64,000 nucleotides of DNA from Paracrocinitomix sp039939375 (GCA_039939375.1 JBDVJO010000004.1:248001-312000); one strand, 5' to 3'; shown: positions 51,204 to 60,656, numbered from the stretch's first letter. A program made the numbers and translations. Notes: generated by a model from the sequence alone, not told the origin.

Positions 51204-54200
51204 ATGAAAAAAATTATATGCTTACTGGCTGTTTCCTTTTGGATAACAGGCAGTTTTGGGCAACAAACGCCTAATAATTGCACCAACTATACTTCAACCG
51301 GAACGACTTCGGCAAGTGGTTATGCAGATCCAAATGCAGGATGTGGTGCCAATGTTCCCGGTACAATTACTGGTGGAACAGCAGCTTGGACTGGTTCAGG
51401 ATGTACAGGAACGATTATATCTACCTCAACGAACGGACCCGTTACTTGTATGACTGTTTCTTACGGAGCTGTTAACACCAATGACTATGGGACAATGAGC
51501 ACCAATACTGGTGGAACATTAACGGTAACTGCTGTTAATGCTGGAGTTGTTGGAAATGTTGTAGGTCCTTACAACTGCGGTACTGGATTTTATGGAAACG
51601 TTATGGTAACGGTATGTTCTACTGTTCCATTTACAGATTTAATTTTGACCAATACTGGATGTACTTCTGGATGGGTAATTAACTGTGTAGATGTAGGATG
51701 TACAATGACAAATTTAACAGCGAATCTAAGTCCATGTATTGCCGGAACCTATTCTACTTCTGGTCAAGTTGAGTTTAACTCACCACCAAATACTGGTCAG
51801 TTAATCGTTGAAGATTGCAATGGGAATCAGCAAGTATTTAATGCACCCTTTACTTCGCCAACAAATTACTCGATAACAGGACAAACTGCAGATGGAGCTG
51901 GATGTGACATTACAGCTTATTTCTCAAATGATCCGGGATGTACAATCACTTCAAATTATACAGCACCTGTTTGTATTTGTAACATTGACAATTTCACAGC
52001 AAATATCGGATTGTGTGATCAATTAACGGATACTTATGGCATGTCAGGAGATGTTTCGTTTACAGCTGCTCCGGTTACAGGATCTTTAATTGTTGAAGTA
52101 GATAACGGTACAACAATTTATGACACCATTATTAACCCTCCTTTTGTATCTCCATCAAACTGGAGCATTTCAGGAATTCCTTCTGATGGTTCTGCTAGTA
52201 CTGTAACCGTTTACTTCTCTGATGATGTTGCTTGTTCTTCAACCATTGCTTACAACGCCCCTACTTCATGTGCTTGTAATGCAGACATAGGTACGTTTAA
52301 TGAAAACATAACCGGAAGTAGCCAAAATAATTATGTTTTATGTTTTGGAGACGGCATAGATGTCAACACTAATAATGATTGGGCAGGTCCAGGAGAAATG
52401 TTTAATCCACCCGGACCAGCATATAACCCAGGAGTTTCTTGGTTAATGTATAGTTGCCCTCCTACTGTGGCTCTGACTCCAGACCCTAACAATACGGTTC
52501 CTTCTGACCCTTGCTTCTTAGGTTTAGTGATGGATGACAACTTATCTGACATTAATGATTTAGCTTGGATTAATGCATATCCTCCTGGAACCTTTACAAA
52601 TAATACCATTTATTGGGTTCCAATTACAATGTATGATCAAGTAGGAGGAACATATAGTTTCGTGAATGGAAATATTCCTTGTTATGAAATGGGAACACCT
52701 TATGCTGTGCAATATTTACCTGATTTTTCTTACACAGATGTAGAAGACTGTCAATCAGGAACTGCTACTATTACAGTTAACGGAGCATTGCCAGCGATTG
52801 ATGGCTCAAACTTCACAGCCTCAAACTTAATGCCTGCTACGGCTAGTTTTGCAAATACAACGGCAACTGATGGAGCCACAATTACCATAACCGGTTTGAA
52901 CGGTGGTGAAATGTGGTCTTTTGATATTATTGATGATAACGGTTGTCCGTATACGGTAACTGGCGGACCTTTTCCTCCACTTGAAGACCCTGGATTTACT
53001 TATGCTGGTGGTGCTTGGTGTACTTCAGATGTACCTCAAAACCCAATCGTTTCTGGTATAGCAGGAGGAACTTATGTTTCAGCACCAGCAGGATTGAGTA
53101 TTAATGCAGCGAGTGGTCAAATTACACCAGCTACTTCTACACCTGGAACCTACACGGTAACTTATACTACACCTGGAGTTTGTTTTGATGATTCAACTTT
53201 GACAGTTGTAATCAATGAAGTTCCAACGGTTGACCCGGTTGCAGATCAAACAGTTTGTGTAGGAACCAACTTTACTTCTGCCAACTTCACTGGCTCTATG
53301 GGAACAGCTACTTATGATTGGACCAACGATAACGTGAACATAGGTACTGGAGCAAATGGAACAGGAAACTTAATATCATTCACAGGACAAACAACTGGTG
53401 GAGCAGAAGTTGCAAATTTTGTAGTAACTCCTTCAACCCAAGATTGTGTGGGCCCAACAGAAACGTTCACATTTACAGTAAATGATTTAGATGATGCATC
53501 ATTTAACTATGCACCTGGCTTAACTTATTGCCAAACGGCAGCTGACCCTACTGTAAATATTACAGGATTAACAGGAGGAACGTTCTCTTATGTAGTAGCG
53601 AATGGTGGACCTACTCTAAGTTTAAATGCAGGAACAGGAGACATAGTATTGGCTACTTCTGATATAGGTGCATATGATATTACCTACAATACATCTACTG
53701 CTGGAGGTTCGTTATGTCCTCAAACTTCTACCTTACAATTAGTTATTACGCCTGCTCCCGTAGCAGACTTTACCTTAGATGTTTATTGTGCAAACAATGC
53801 TGATCCTTTGCCAACTTATATTAATAATGGAAGTGGCGGAACATTTAGTTCAACCGCTGGGTTAATCATTAATGCGAACACAGGAGAAGTTGATTTAGAT
53901 GCAAGCACACCTGGAACCTATACAGTTACTAATGATATTAATATTGCTGGTTGTCCTTTAGCATCTTATTCAGATGATATTACAATCAATGAAATTCCAA
54001 CGGCAAACATCACGGGTACAACCACGATTTGTCCGAATGATCCTTTACCGAATTTGGATATCAATATTACAGCAGGTACCCCAAATTGGGACGTAACTTA
54101 TAACGTTGATGGTTCTCCTGTAACGGTAAATACGGCTGTTACACCTTTAGTAATTAATGGAGCTGCAGTTGGAACATATGATTTGGTAAGTATCGTTGAC

Positions 54201-55325
54201 GGCAACAACTGTTCAAATACAATAGCTGGACAAGCGGTAATAGGTAACTTCCCTACTCCTGTCGTTGATCCTTTAGCAAATCAATACATCTGTGAAGACA
54301 ATCCATTAACCATACAAACATTCAATTCTACACCAGCCGGAGCATCATTTGCTTGGACGAACACAGGAACAGCTGATTTAGGATTTGGAATGAACGGAAC
54401 GGGTGATATCGGCACATTTAACGGGGTAAACGGAACTGGAGCCCCAATCAATGGAACAATTGAAGTTATACCTACCTCTGCTGACGGTTGTGTTGGACCA
54501 ATGGAAAGCTTTATTGTCACCCTCAACCCCAACCCGGTTGTTAGTTTTACTGGTGGACCTTTGTCTGGATGTGAACCGTTAGAAGTGACTTTCACGAACA
54601 CTACTTTCCCAGTTGGACAAAACTGTACTTGGGATTTCGGAAATGGCAATATAGTGAACGGATGCGGAACTGTTTCAAACACTTATATGGCAGGAGACTA
54701 TGATGTTTCACTTTATGTCACCACAGCTGAAGGTTGTAGTTCTCAAGACACGTACACAAACTATGTTAGTGTAACTCAAGTACCTGAGGCTATGTTCGCA
54801 TTTGCTCCGCAAGAAATAACGGTTGAAGACCCAGTAGTTGAATTCACGAACTCTTCTTTATATGCTTCTTCATATTTATGGGAGTTTGGAGATAACTCTG
54901 TTAATTCAACAGTTGAAAATCCAATTCACTTATTCCCTTCAGAAGAACCGGGTGAATATTTAGCAACTTTATGGGCTTACAGTGATAATGGATTATGCTA
55001 TGATTCAATTTCTCAATTGATTATCATTAAAGATGTCATCATCCTATATGTACCAAACATTTTCACACCTGACGGAGATGATTTTAACGAAACGTTTCAG
55101 CCAGTTTTCACTTCAGGATTTGACAAGTATGATTATCACTTAACGATATTTAACCGTTGGGGAGAAATTATATTTGAATCATATGATGCTGAAAAAGGAT
55201 GGCCAGGTCATTACGGTGATGGAGGATTAGTTGAAGATGGTGTTTACATTTGGCAGATTGAGTTTAAAGAAACCATGTCTGACAAGCGACATACACACCG
55301 AGGACACGTGACAGTATTGAAGTAA
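51204..55325 (+). CDS. Very large adhesin-like protein with T9SS type B sorting domain
   Basis: A 1373-residue exported protein of the SprB/gliding-motility C-terminal domain class. A signal peptide (about 1-19) is followed by internal repeats. Two copies of an 80-residue unit (about 170-248 and 260-345, with GxVxFxxxPxTGxLIVE) are followed by a roughly 100-residue unit repeated at about 600, 765 and 860 with the frame CTSDVPxNP/CQTAADPTVN and GGTFS...TPGTYTVTY. Two ADQTVC/ANQYIC segments resemble one another. Two PKD domains (about 1115-1270) come before the type B sorting domain (about 1280-1373: YVPNIFTPDGDDFNE, IFNRWGEIIFES, DGVYIWQIEF). Type B domains attach proteins to the surface. Adhesion is inferred; no enzyme domain is visible. 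A terminator follows. Confidence 0.92.
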   Translation: MKKIICLLAVSFWITGSFGQQTPNNCTNYTSTGTTSASGYADPNAGCGANVPGTITGGTAAWTGSGCTGTIISTSTNGPVTCMTVSYGAVNTNDYGTMSTNTGGTLTVTAVNAGVVGNVVGPYNCGTGFYGNVMVTVCSTVPFTDLILTNTGCTSGWVINCVDVGCTMTNLTANLSPCIAGTYSTSGQVEFNSPPNTGQLIVEDCNGNQQVFNAPFTSPTNYSITGQTADGAGCDITAYFSNDPGCTITSNYTAPVCICNIDNFTANIGLCDQLTDTYGMSGDVSFTAAPVTGSLIVEVDNGTTIYDTIINPPFVSPSNWSISGIPSDGSASTVTVYFSDDVACSSTIAYNAPTSCACNADIGTFNENITGSSQNNYVLCFGDGIDVNTNNDWAGPGEMFNPPGPAYNPGVSWLMYSCPPTVALTPDPNNTVPSDPCFLGLVMDDNLSDINDLAWINAYPPGTFTNNTIYWVPITMYDQVGGTYSFVNGNIPCYEMGTPYAVQYLPDFSYTDVEDCQSGTATITVNGALPAIDGSNFTASNLMPATASFANTTATDGATITITGLNGGEMWSFDIIDDNGCPYTVTGGPFPPLEDPGFTYAGGAWCTSDVPQNPIVSGIAGGTYVSAPAGLSINAASGQITPATSTPGTYTVTYTTPGVCFDDSTLTVVINEVPTVDPVADQTVCVGTNFTSANFTGSMGTATYDWTNDNVNIGTGANGTGNLISFTGQTTGGAEVANFVVTPSTQDCVGPTETFTFTVNDLDDASFNYAPGLTYCQTAADPTVNITGLTGGTFSYVVANGGPTLSLNAGTGDIVLATSDIGAYDITYNTSTAGGSLCPQTSTLQLVITPAPVADFTLDVYCANNADPLPTYINNGSGGTFSSTAGLIINANTGEVDLDASTPGTYTVTNDINIAGCPLASYSDDITINEIPTANITGTTTICPNDPLPNLDINITAGTPNWDVTYNVDGSPVTVNTAVTPLVINGAAVGTYDLVSIVDGNNCSNTIAGQAVIGNFPTPVVDPLANQYICEDNPLTIQTFNSTPAGASFAWTNTGTADLGFGMNGTGDIGTFNGVNGTGAPINGTIEVIPTSADGCVGPMESFIVTLNPNPVVSFTGGPLSGCEPLEVTFTNTTFPVGQNCTWDFGNGNIVNGCGTVSNTYMAGDYDVSLYVTTAEGCSSQDTYTNYVSVTQVPEAMFAFAPQEITVEDPVVEFTNSSLYASSYLWEFGDNSVNSTVENPIHLFPSEEPGEYLATLWAYSDNGLCYDSISQLIIIKDVIILYVPNIFTPDGDDFNETFQPVFTSGFDKYDYHLTIFNRWGEIIFESYDAEKGWPGHYGDGGLVEDGVYIWQIEFKETMSDKRHTHRGHVTVLK

Positions 55326-55345
55326 ATAACCTATGAACTGAATAT

Positions 55346-55380
55346 AAAAAGGCATCTCGTTAATTCGAGATGCCTTTTTT
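55346..55380 (+). terminator. Rho-independent terminator after the T9SS type B gene
   Basis: GGCATCTCG and CGAGATGCC, a perfect 9-bp stem with loop TTAATT, flanked by five A and six T. Confidence 0.9.
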
Positions 55381-55466
55381 AGTTCTTTTCGGACGAAGGA
55401 TTGAGTGGCTTGTCTGAATTCTTATTTGCGTTGAAAACGAAAATAAAATGAGTAAGGAAAGCCTGG

Positions 55467-55493
55467 TATTCAGTAAACCGCTGGTTTATTGAA
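55467..55493. other. Strong 12-bp hairpin downstream of arsM
   Basis: ATTCAGTAAACC and GGTTTATTGAAT, with a GCT loop, pair along 12 bp with a single G.T wobble. It lies 18 bp past the arsM stop on the minus strand, in a 185-bp gap otherwise without a gene. No T-run follows on the minus strand, so it is not a classical terminator. Confidence 0.5.
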
Positions 55494-55510
55494 TGCGGCC
55501 CCAAACAATT

Positions 55511-56479
55511 CTAACAACAACCACCTCCATTATAATGGAAGTTAGATTCAGATATATATATATCATCTCTTCCTAAATCAGCCAATTGCCCTGCAGTTTT
55601 ATCGCAAACAGCTATAGGCTGATTCAACAATAAAGTATGTCCTTTTTTGTCGTCAAAATATTCTTCTTTCCCGTAATAGATTGCTGTTTTACCCGTAAAC
55701 ACACAAGGTCCGTCAGCAGGCATAGGATCTTTTATCGCTGCTACTTCTACTGACTCTATATAAATTAACTCGTCTGTATTATAGTGTTCAGGAGAAAGCA
55801 CTCTATAAGCTCTTTTCGCTCTTACTTCAATAGTGGCGAAACCAGCATCTGTAATTGCTTTTATATAATCTTTCAAAGGAATAGCTCCACTTAAACAGGC
55901 GGCTCTTAATTTATCGTCATTTCTTAGCTCATCAGACATTTCTTGTTCACAGGTTGGATCAGACATTACTAATCTTCCGCCTGGCTTTAGCACACGATAA
56001 GTTTCTTTCAGCGCTTTACTTAAATCATCTAACTTAAAGATATTGAATACACAATTCTGCGCCGCAACATCTATTGACTCATCTTCAATTGGCAAAGACA
56101 GGGCATCACCCTTTCTTAAATCTACAAACTCAGATTTAAACCATGGGTTTGAATCTTCTGCTACTTTGAAATTTTTTCTTGAAGCTTCAAGCATTTCATC
56201 TAACACATCTACACCTATAACTCCCCCTTTGTTTCTATTGAAATATGCGAATTGAAGCAACTCCATTCCGCCACCTACTCCAACATAAAGAATTTTAGGA
56301 TCATTGGATAAATCTGAAGGATTAACAGTTGAACCACAGCCGTAATTCATTTCTTGCATTATAACCGGAATATCTAAACCAGGTAGTTGCCAAATTGGAT
56401 TTGTTGTACAGCATAATCCGACATCTGGCGTTAAAGCAGCTGCTTTATACAAATCGTTAGTTGCATCAAGATAACTCAT
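55511..56479 (-). CDS. arsM: Arsenite methyltransferase ArsM (arsenosugar pathway)
   Basis: A 322-residue SAM-dependent methyltransferase of the arsenosugar branch. The SAM motif VGVGGGMELL is at 66-75 and the second region FNIFKL (145-150) follows. Candidate As(III)-binding Cys residues are Cys47 (YGCGS), Cys143, Cys195 (AACLSG) and Cys259 (GPCVF). An extra CC pair near the N-terminus (23-24) and a C-terminal GGGCC (318-322) are also typical of this group. It would convert arsenite to methylated arsenic for later sugar attachment. It is the last gene of a four-gene minus-strand operon and overlaps the glycosyltransferase gene by 14 bp. Confidence 0.9.
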   Translation of the reverse strand: MSYLDATNDLYKAAALTPDVGLCCTTNPIWQLPGLDIPVIMQEMNYGCGSTVNPSDLSNDPKILYVGVGGGMELLQFAYFNRNKGGVIGVDVLDEMLEASRKNFKVAEDSNPWFKSEFVDLRKGDALSLPIEDESIDVAAQNCVFNIFKLDDLSKALKETYRVLKPGGRLVMSDPTCEQEMSDELRNDDKLRAACLSGAIPLKDYIKAITDAGFATIEVRAKRAYRVLSPEHYNTDELIYIESVEVAAIKDPMPADGPCVFTGKTAIYYGKEEYFDDKKGHTLLLNQPIAVCDKTAGQLADLGRDDIYISESNFHYNGGGCC

Positions 56480-57086
56480 ATAAGTGTTTAAATTTGTTAG
56501 AAACTGAAGATGCTTTTAAATCTTCTATATTATCAATGTCGTTAAGTTCTGCAAGCAGCTTAACATTTATATTTTCGTTTTTTAATTCTTCTATTGTTAA
56601 AGAAAGTAGTTGCTCTGTGCTCCAAGGCTTGTTCTCAAAAATGCATGCATACATTTGGTCCATTCCTATCAAGTAATATCCGCCATCTTCTGATGGACCA
56701 AATACTGTGTTGGAATCGTTCAAAGCCTCTAAACCTTCATTCATGATATCTGCGTTCAAATCAGGTAAATCTGAACCAACACCAATAATCTTTTTATAGC
56801 CTTGATTAAACCCATGTTGAAAAGCATTTTGCATACGCTCTCCTAAATCGGCACCGTTTTGAACATATTTATCAAAGCCTGACCACTTTGTATCAATGAT
56901 AACATCTGAAAAGTAAATATGAACATCTACATTGGTTAAACGCTTAGTTTCAGCTTCAGTAATGTTCACTAATTCTTTATAAACTTCAAAAGCGCCATCA
57001 TCACCAATTGTTTTAGCCAGCCTGGTTTTTACTTTACCAAGCTTAATGTTTTTCACAAAAACGATCAATAATTTTTCAGACCTCAT
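56466..57086 (-). CDS. TIGR04282 family arsenosugar biosynthesis glycosyltransferase
   Basis: A protein of 206 residues from ATG 57086 (MRSEKLLIVFVKNIKLGKVKTRLA). It has the DUF2064/TIGR04282 pattern: LIVFVKNIKLGKVKTRLAK at the nucleotide-binding start, GVGSDLPDLN as the metal-binding motif and FGPSEDGGYYLIG as the family signature. It is a GT-A-like enzyme assigned to arsenosugar assembly because it is usually next to arsS and arsM, as here. The longer frame adds 17 codons that overlap arsS and is less likely. The gene follows arsS after 1 bp. The biochemistry is known by association rather than by assay, as far as I recall. Confidence 0.88.
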   Translation of the reverse strand: MRSEKLLIVFVKNIKLGKVKTRLAKTIGDDGAFEVYKELVNITEAETKRLTNVDVHIYFSDVIIDTKWSGFDKYVQNGADLGERMQNAFQHGFNQGYKKIIGVGSDLPDLNADIMNEGLEALNDSNTVFGPSEDGGYYLIGMDQMYACIFENKPWSTEQLLSLTIEELKNENINVKLLAELNDIDNIEDLKASSVSNKFKHLYELS

Positions 57087-57087
57087 T

Positions 57088-58110
57088 TTAGACAATTGCT
57101 CCTTGACAACTTGACCCTTCACCCGCAGTACAACCATAGCAATGATTATTTAAGACAATATTTCTATTGCTTAATTCTTCCGCATCAAAATCCATAATGT
57201 TTCTAGAGGCTTTGACCGCAACTGGCAATTCTAACATCTGGTTGAAATCACAATCAAAAAGATCTCCATTCCAATCAACCGAAATAGTATTTCTACACAT
57301 CACCCCTTCTGCCGCGGTAGCATTGAAACTGTTCGCCAATAGCATCATGTAATCATCATACTTTTCAATGGATAACAAATACTCTAAATATCTCGCAATT
57401 GGCAAGTTTGTAATGGTATATAAGTTATTGAACACGATTCCAAAGCGTTCTTTCAATTCTCTATCGTAATCAGCTTTAAGTGCCGCTTGATTTGGTGCAA
57501 CCGAAGGTCCACCTGGATTAAAAACCAAATGAAGATTCAAACCTTCTTCTTTACCGTATCCTAATTCATTTAATATATTTAAGGCCTTTATAGATTTGTT
57601 AAATACACCATCTCCACGTTGGGCATCTGTATTTTCTTCTGTATAGCAAGGTAGTGAGGACACTACTGTTACTTTGTGTTTTTTAAATAATTCTGGATAT
57701 GACTTAAACTTTCCTTCTACCAAAATTGTCAGGTTTGATCGAACGATAATCTCTAAATCACGTTTAGCCAGCTCTTCAATAAACCACTCAAAATGCGGAT
57801 TCATTTCTGGAGCTCCACCTGTTAAATCAACTGTTTTAACATTTGCTGAATCAATAGCTTTTAAACATTGCTCCATGATTTCTTTAGGCATTATTTCTTT
57901 ACGATAAGGCGAAGCATCTACATGACAGTGCACACATTGCTGGTTACACATGTATCCAACATTTATCTGAAAAATTTCTAAAGTTGTTGGTTTTAAAGGG
58001 AAAAGATCTGCATTGATCATTTTCTCTGAAAAACCAGGTGCTCCGGTTACCCTACCAGAAAGCACATTAAGTTGTTCTTGGGGCGAAAGTTTAGTTATCG
58101 TATTACTCAT
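57088..58110 (-). CDS. arsS: Arsenosugar biosynthesis radical SAM protein ArsS
   Basis: A 340-residue radical SAM enzyme that attaches the adenosyl-derived sugar to dimethylarsenite. The 4Fe-4S motif CNQQCVHC is at Cys55, Cys59 and Cys62, and a C-terminal Cys cluster (CYGCTAGEGSSC; Cys324, Cys327, Cys335) is typical. Some relatives have selenocysteine near the C-terminus. Here the cluster is all Cys and the stop is TAA, so it is the ordinary form. Cys286-region motifs (FDCDFNQMLEL) fit a second cluster. It overlaps the DUF547 gene start by 8 bp, which ties that protein to the pathway. Confidence 0.92.
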   Translation of the reverse strand: MSNTITKLSPQEQLNVLSGRVTGAPGFSEKMINADLFPLKPTTLEIFQINVGYMCNQQCVHCHVDASPYRKEIMPKEIMEQCLKAIDSANVKTVDLTGGAPEMNPHFEWFIEELAKRDLEIIVRSNLTILVEGKFKSYPELFKKHKVTVVSSLPCYTEENTDAQRGDGVFNKSIKALNILNELGYGKEEGLNLHLVFNPGGPSVAPNQAALKADYDRELKERFGIVFNNLYTITNLPIARYLEYLLSIEKYDDYMMLLANSFNATAAEGVMCRNTISVDWNGDLFDCDFNQMLELPVAVKASRNIMDFDAEELSNRNIVLNNHCYGCTAGEGSSCQGAIV

Positions 58111-58822
58111 TAAGACTCCAATTATATTCTAGGTATTCAATTTTAGCATCTGCTCTAACTGTTACCGCGCTGTATTTATTAATAAAACTGATGATCGTGT
58201 TATCTCCTTTCGTGAAATCTTCAGCATACCATTCAAATATCTTGGAGATTTTTACTTTCTTTTCTGCAATTTGATTGTGCGTTTTATTTTGCAAAAACTT
58301 TTTAGTTACTGAAGTAAGTTGTGCATTTAGTTTATCTGCAGTGTACGCTTCATTCAATAATTTTGGGCAAGATTTTGCTCCACAATTAATCGCAAAGTGG
58401 ATTCTCGGGTCTCCCATTTTTCTTAGAATATTGTTCTCAATTTGAGTCAAATCATATTTCTGAGGGCCAACTTGAACCATTCTGAAATGCCACACATCTT
58501 TTCCTGAAAACTTTACATCTTTAGGAGAGCTAACTGGATATTTTGTCAAGATAAACTTGATCATGTAAGCGTTGTATGTATTAATATAAAAAGCTTTCTT
58601 TTCGCTTTTAGACCAATCTTTCATTGGTGGATGCTCTCTTAATTCAATAAGATATTCATCAAATTTCTCAATGTCCTTTTTGAAACCTTTATAATCTACA
58701 TTTCCACTTGATGAAACATGAGTTTTCAACAAGTCATTCCATTTGCTGTGATCAGCCTTAACCGAAGCGTTTGCATTTGAAAATGCGAATAAAACCAATA
58801 AAGAAGCTAGTATATTTTTCAT
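58103..58822 (-). CDS. DUF547 exported protein at the head of the arsenosugar operon
   Basis: A 239-residue protein with a signal peptide (about 1-19) and a complete DUF547 domain: NVDYKGFKKDIEKFDEYL, SEKKAFYINTYNAYMIKF, FAINCGAKSCPKL and ISKIFEWYAEDF. It is the single-domain form, closely patterned like the N-terminal half of the 19.6-kb fusion protein. Both share the CGAxSCP Cys pair. The gene begins the minus-strand operon with arsS, the glycosyltransferase and arsM; DUF547 next to arsS is, as I recall, a common arrangement. Its role is unknown, but an exported partner of arsenosugar metabolism would be a reasonable guess. Confidence 0.87.
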   Translation of the reverse strand: MKNILASLLVLFAFSNANASVKADHSKWNDLLKTHVSSSGNVDYKGFKKDIEKFDEYLIELREHPPMKDWSKSEKKAFYINTYNAYMIKFILTKYPVSSPKDVKFSGKDVWHFRMVQVGPQKYDLTQIENNILRKMGDPRIHFAINCGAKSCPKLLNEAYTADKLNAQLTSVTKKFLQNKTHNQIAEKKVKISKIFEWYAEDFTKGDNTIISFINKYSAVTVRADAKIEYLEYNWSLNE

Positions 58823-58924
58823 TTTTCCATTATTACTTTCTCTTGGACGTTATTAATAATAACAGCTTACAAAAGAAATTGTTCAACTTAACTCGAATAT
58901 AACAATTATCGAACCAATAATTGA

Positions 58925-59473
58925 TTAGAACCGGTATACTTTTGAAGGAGTGATAATTTGATGTAATTGTACATCATTTTCATGAACATCTTCAATGCAC
59001 TCTATAGGATCAAAAATGCTCAGCCCAATAAATTGTGCATCTTTTCTGCATTGAGCTAGAAATTGGTCGTAAAATCCTTTTCCATACCCTACTCGATACC
59101 CCTTTAAATCAAATACCAACATAGGTACAATGACGATATCTATTGCTTGAGGATCAAAATCCTCACCATAAGTTGGCTCTGGTATTCCCCAATCGTTTAC
59201 CTCTAATTGCTTCAGTTCTTCAAATTGAACATGTATGAGGTCATCTCCTTTCATTACTGGCAAAACGAAAGTTGATTCTTTGGCCACCAACAAAGGGTAG
59301 GTATTGATTTCTGCAAAGCGCTCAATGGGCGCAAAAACACTAACAACTTTACCTTTTAAGTTGACCAAATCTTTTAAAGAATCCAGGATTTTCTCAGAAT
59401 ATTGATTGCGTTCTTTATTTGTAAGAGCCGTTCTCTTTTCTTTGTAAATTTTCCTGAGTTCTTTTTTCTTCAT
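58925..59473 (-). CDS. 5-formyltetrahydrofolate cyclo-ligase
   Basis: A 182-residue cytoplasmic ATP-dependent enzyme that turns 5-formyl-THF into 5,10-methenyl-THF. The N-terminal basic MKKKELRKIYKEKRTALT is the ATP-binding region start, FAPIERFAEINTYPLL follows and the C-terminal VDIVIVPMLVFDLKGYRVGYGKGFYD is the family signature. Length is normal. It begins 1 bp after the TauE/SafE transporter gene stop and ends the unit formed with the YbaB gene. Confidence 0.93.
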   Translation of the reverse strand: MKKKELRKIYKEKRTALTNKERNQYSEKILDSLKDLVNLKGKVVSVFAPIERFAEINTYPLLVAKESTFVLPVMKGDDLIHVQFEELKQLEVNDWGIPEPTYGEDFDPQAIDIVIVPMLVFDLKGYRVGYGKGFYDQFLAQCRKDAQFIGLSIFDPIECIEDVHENDVQLHQIITPSKVYRF

Positions 59474-59474
59474 T

Positions 59475-60245
59475 TTATAATATACCTAAAATAAGAACTA
59501 TTCCGAATACAATCATGGCAATTGAAACGGAAATATTAAGAAAAGAAAGTTTCATTTTTTTAAGAAAAAACTTTCCAGTTATCGCCCCAATTAAAGCTGC
59601 CGCTAAAGCAATGAAAATATAAATCCAACCTCCTGAAATATCAGAGATATCTATATTTCTAAAATACATAGGAGTTCTTACAATGTCTACCGATAATGCT
59701 ACAATAATACCAGTGGCAATGAACACATTTTTGTCTAATTTATATTTGATTAAAAACGCAGAACGCAAAGCACCTTGGTGTCCTGAAAGTCCTCCAAAAA
59801 AACCACTTACTGCTCCCCCGAGTAATAAACTTTGTTTTGAAAAGGCCAAGGACCATTTTGGTATTAGTTCTATTAAAGCGAATCCAATTAATACGACTCC
59901 GAAAATCACATTCAGTAATTCTATTTGATAGAGTTCTCCGTTCATGGCATATTCATGGATGCTCACCGTATTGGTGTACTGAATGAGATATGATCCTAAA
60001 AATGCTGCAGGTATAGCAGCCAATGCAAACGGTCCAGCAATTTTCCAGTCGACTGATTTTTTCATCAGAAGAAACTTGAATAGATTATTTGAAAAATGAA
60101 CAATCGCTGTACAAGCTATCGCTAACAAGGGATCTCTGAATAGAAAAATAAAAACAGGCGTTAGTAAGGTCCCTAATCCAAAGCCGGAATAAAAGGTCAA
60201 CCAACTTGCCCCAAAAGCCACAAGAATGAGTACAAAAATCTCCAT
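59475..60245 (-). CDS. TauE/SafE family anion exporter
   Basis: A 256-residue inner-membrane protein with eight predicted transmembrane helices. The TauE/SafE pattern appears in the first helix (FGASWLTFYSGFGLGTLLTPVF), FAGGLSGHQGALRS (here FFGGLSGHQGALRS, about 150-165), and the repeated helical halves. Members export sulfite, sulfoacetate or related anions, or import organic acids. No substrate clue comes from the neighbours, a YbaB protein and a folate enzyme. It starts on the base after the YbaB stop, so the three form one unit. Confidence 0.9.
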   Translation of the reverse strand: MEIFVLILVAFGASWLTFYSGFGLGTLLTPVFIFLFRDPLLAIACTAIVHFSNNLFKFLLMKKSVDWKIAGPFALAAIPAAFLGSYLIQYTNTVSIHEYAMNGELYQIELLNVIFGVVLIGFALIELIPKWSLAFSKQSLLLGGAVSGFFGGLSGHQGALRSAFLIKYKLDKNVFIATGIIVALSVDIVRTPMYFRNIDISDISGGWIYIFIALAAALIGAITGKFFLKKMKLSFLNISVSIAMIVFGIVLILGIL

Positions 60246-60530
60246 TTACATTCCTGGTAAAATTCCTTTAGCGCTCTGAGCCATTTCTAACTCTTTGGTT
60301 TTGGTCGCTTTGTCTAGAGCCTTGTTTGTTGCTAAAATGATATAATCTAACAATTCTTCTTGATCAATTTCTTCTTCACAAGTAACGTCTTTCACTTCTC
60401 CGTTTCCATCAACCTTCACTGTAACCGGACCTACAGTTTCTACCATAGTAATTGCCGCTAACTTCTTTTTACTTTCCTCCATTTGTTGCTGCATTTGCTG
60501 CAACTTCTGCATCATATCGTTTCCGAACAT
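60246..60530 (-). CDS. YbaB/EbfC family nucleoid-associated protein
   Basis: A 94-residue DNA-binding protein. It begins with a Gln/Met-rich helical segment (MFGNDMMQKLQQMQQQMEE), followed by the family pattern VTVKVDGNGEVKDVTC and the C-terminal NKALDKATKTKELEMAQ. YbaB dimers bind DNA broadly and coat the nucleoid. The length is at the low end of the family. It is divergent from dapD and leads the operon with the transporter and folate genes. Confidence 0.92.
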   Translation of the reverse strand: MFGNDMMQKLQQMQQQMEESKKKLAAITMVETVGPVTVKVDGNGEVKDVTCEEEIDQEELLDYIILATNKALDKATKTKELEMAQSAKGILPGM

Positions 60531-60631
60531 ACTTTAAATTTTTCTTTTGTTTTCAACTTAACCTTTGTCACATCTCTTTAGATTGGTTAAATATTAAACT
60601 CAAAAATAGTCAAGATTAACTGAAGCAAAAT

Positions 60632-60639
60632 TATCTTTG
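60632..60639 (+). promoter_or_regulatory. -7 element TATCTTTG for dapD
   Basis: Exact TAnnTTTG match followed by C, ending 17 nt before the dapD ATG, in the gap shared with the divergent YbaB gene. Confidence 0.6.
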
Positions 60640-60656
60640 CCTTAAAAAATCAACAA

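Noticed and set aside
54281..54682. A 133-codon minus-strand frame inside the T9SS type B gene
   Set aside because: Repeat-rich coding sequence gives such shadows; there is no promoter or homology-like pattern.
57088..57160. Possible selenocysteine in ArsS
   Set aside because: The C-terminal cluster has ordinary Cys codons and the gene ends in TAA, with no in-frame TGA.
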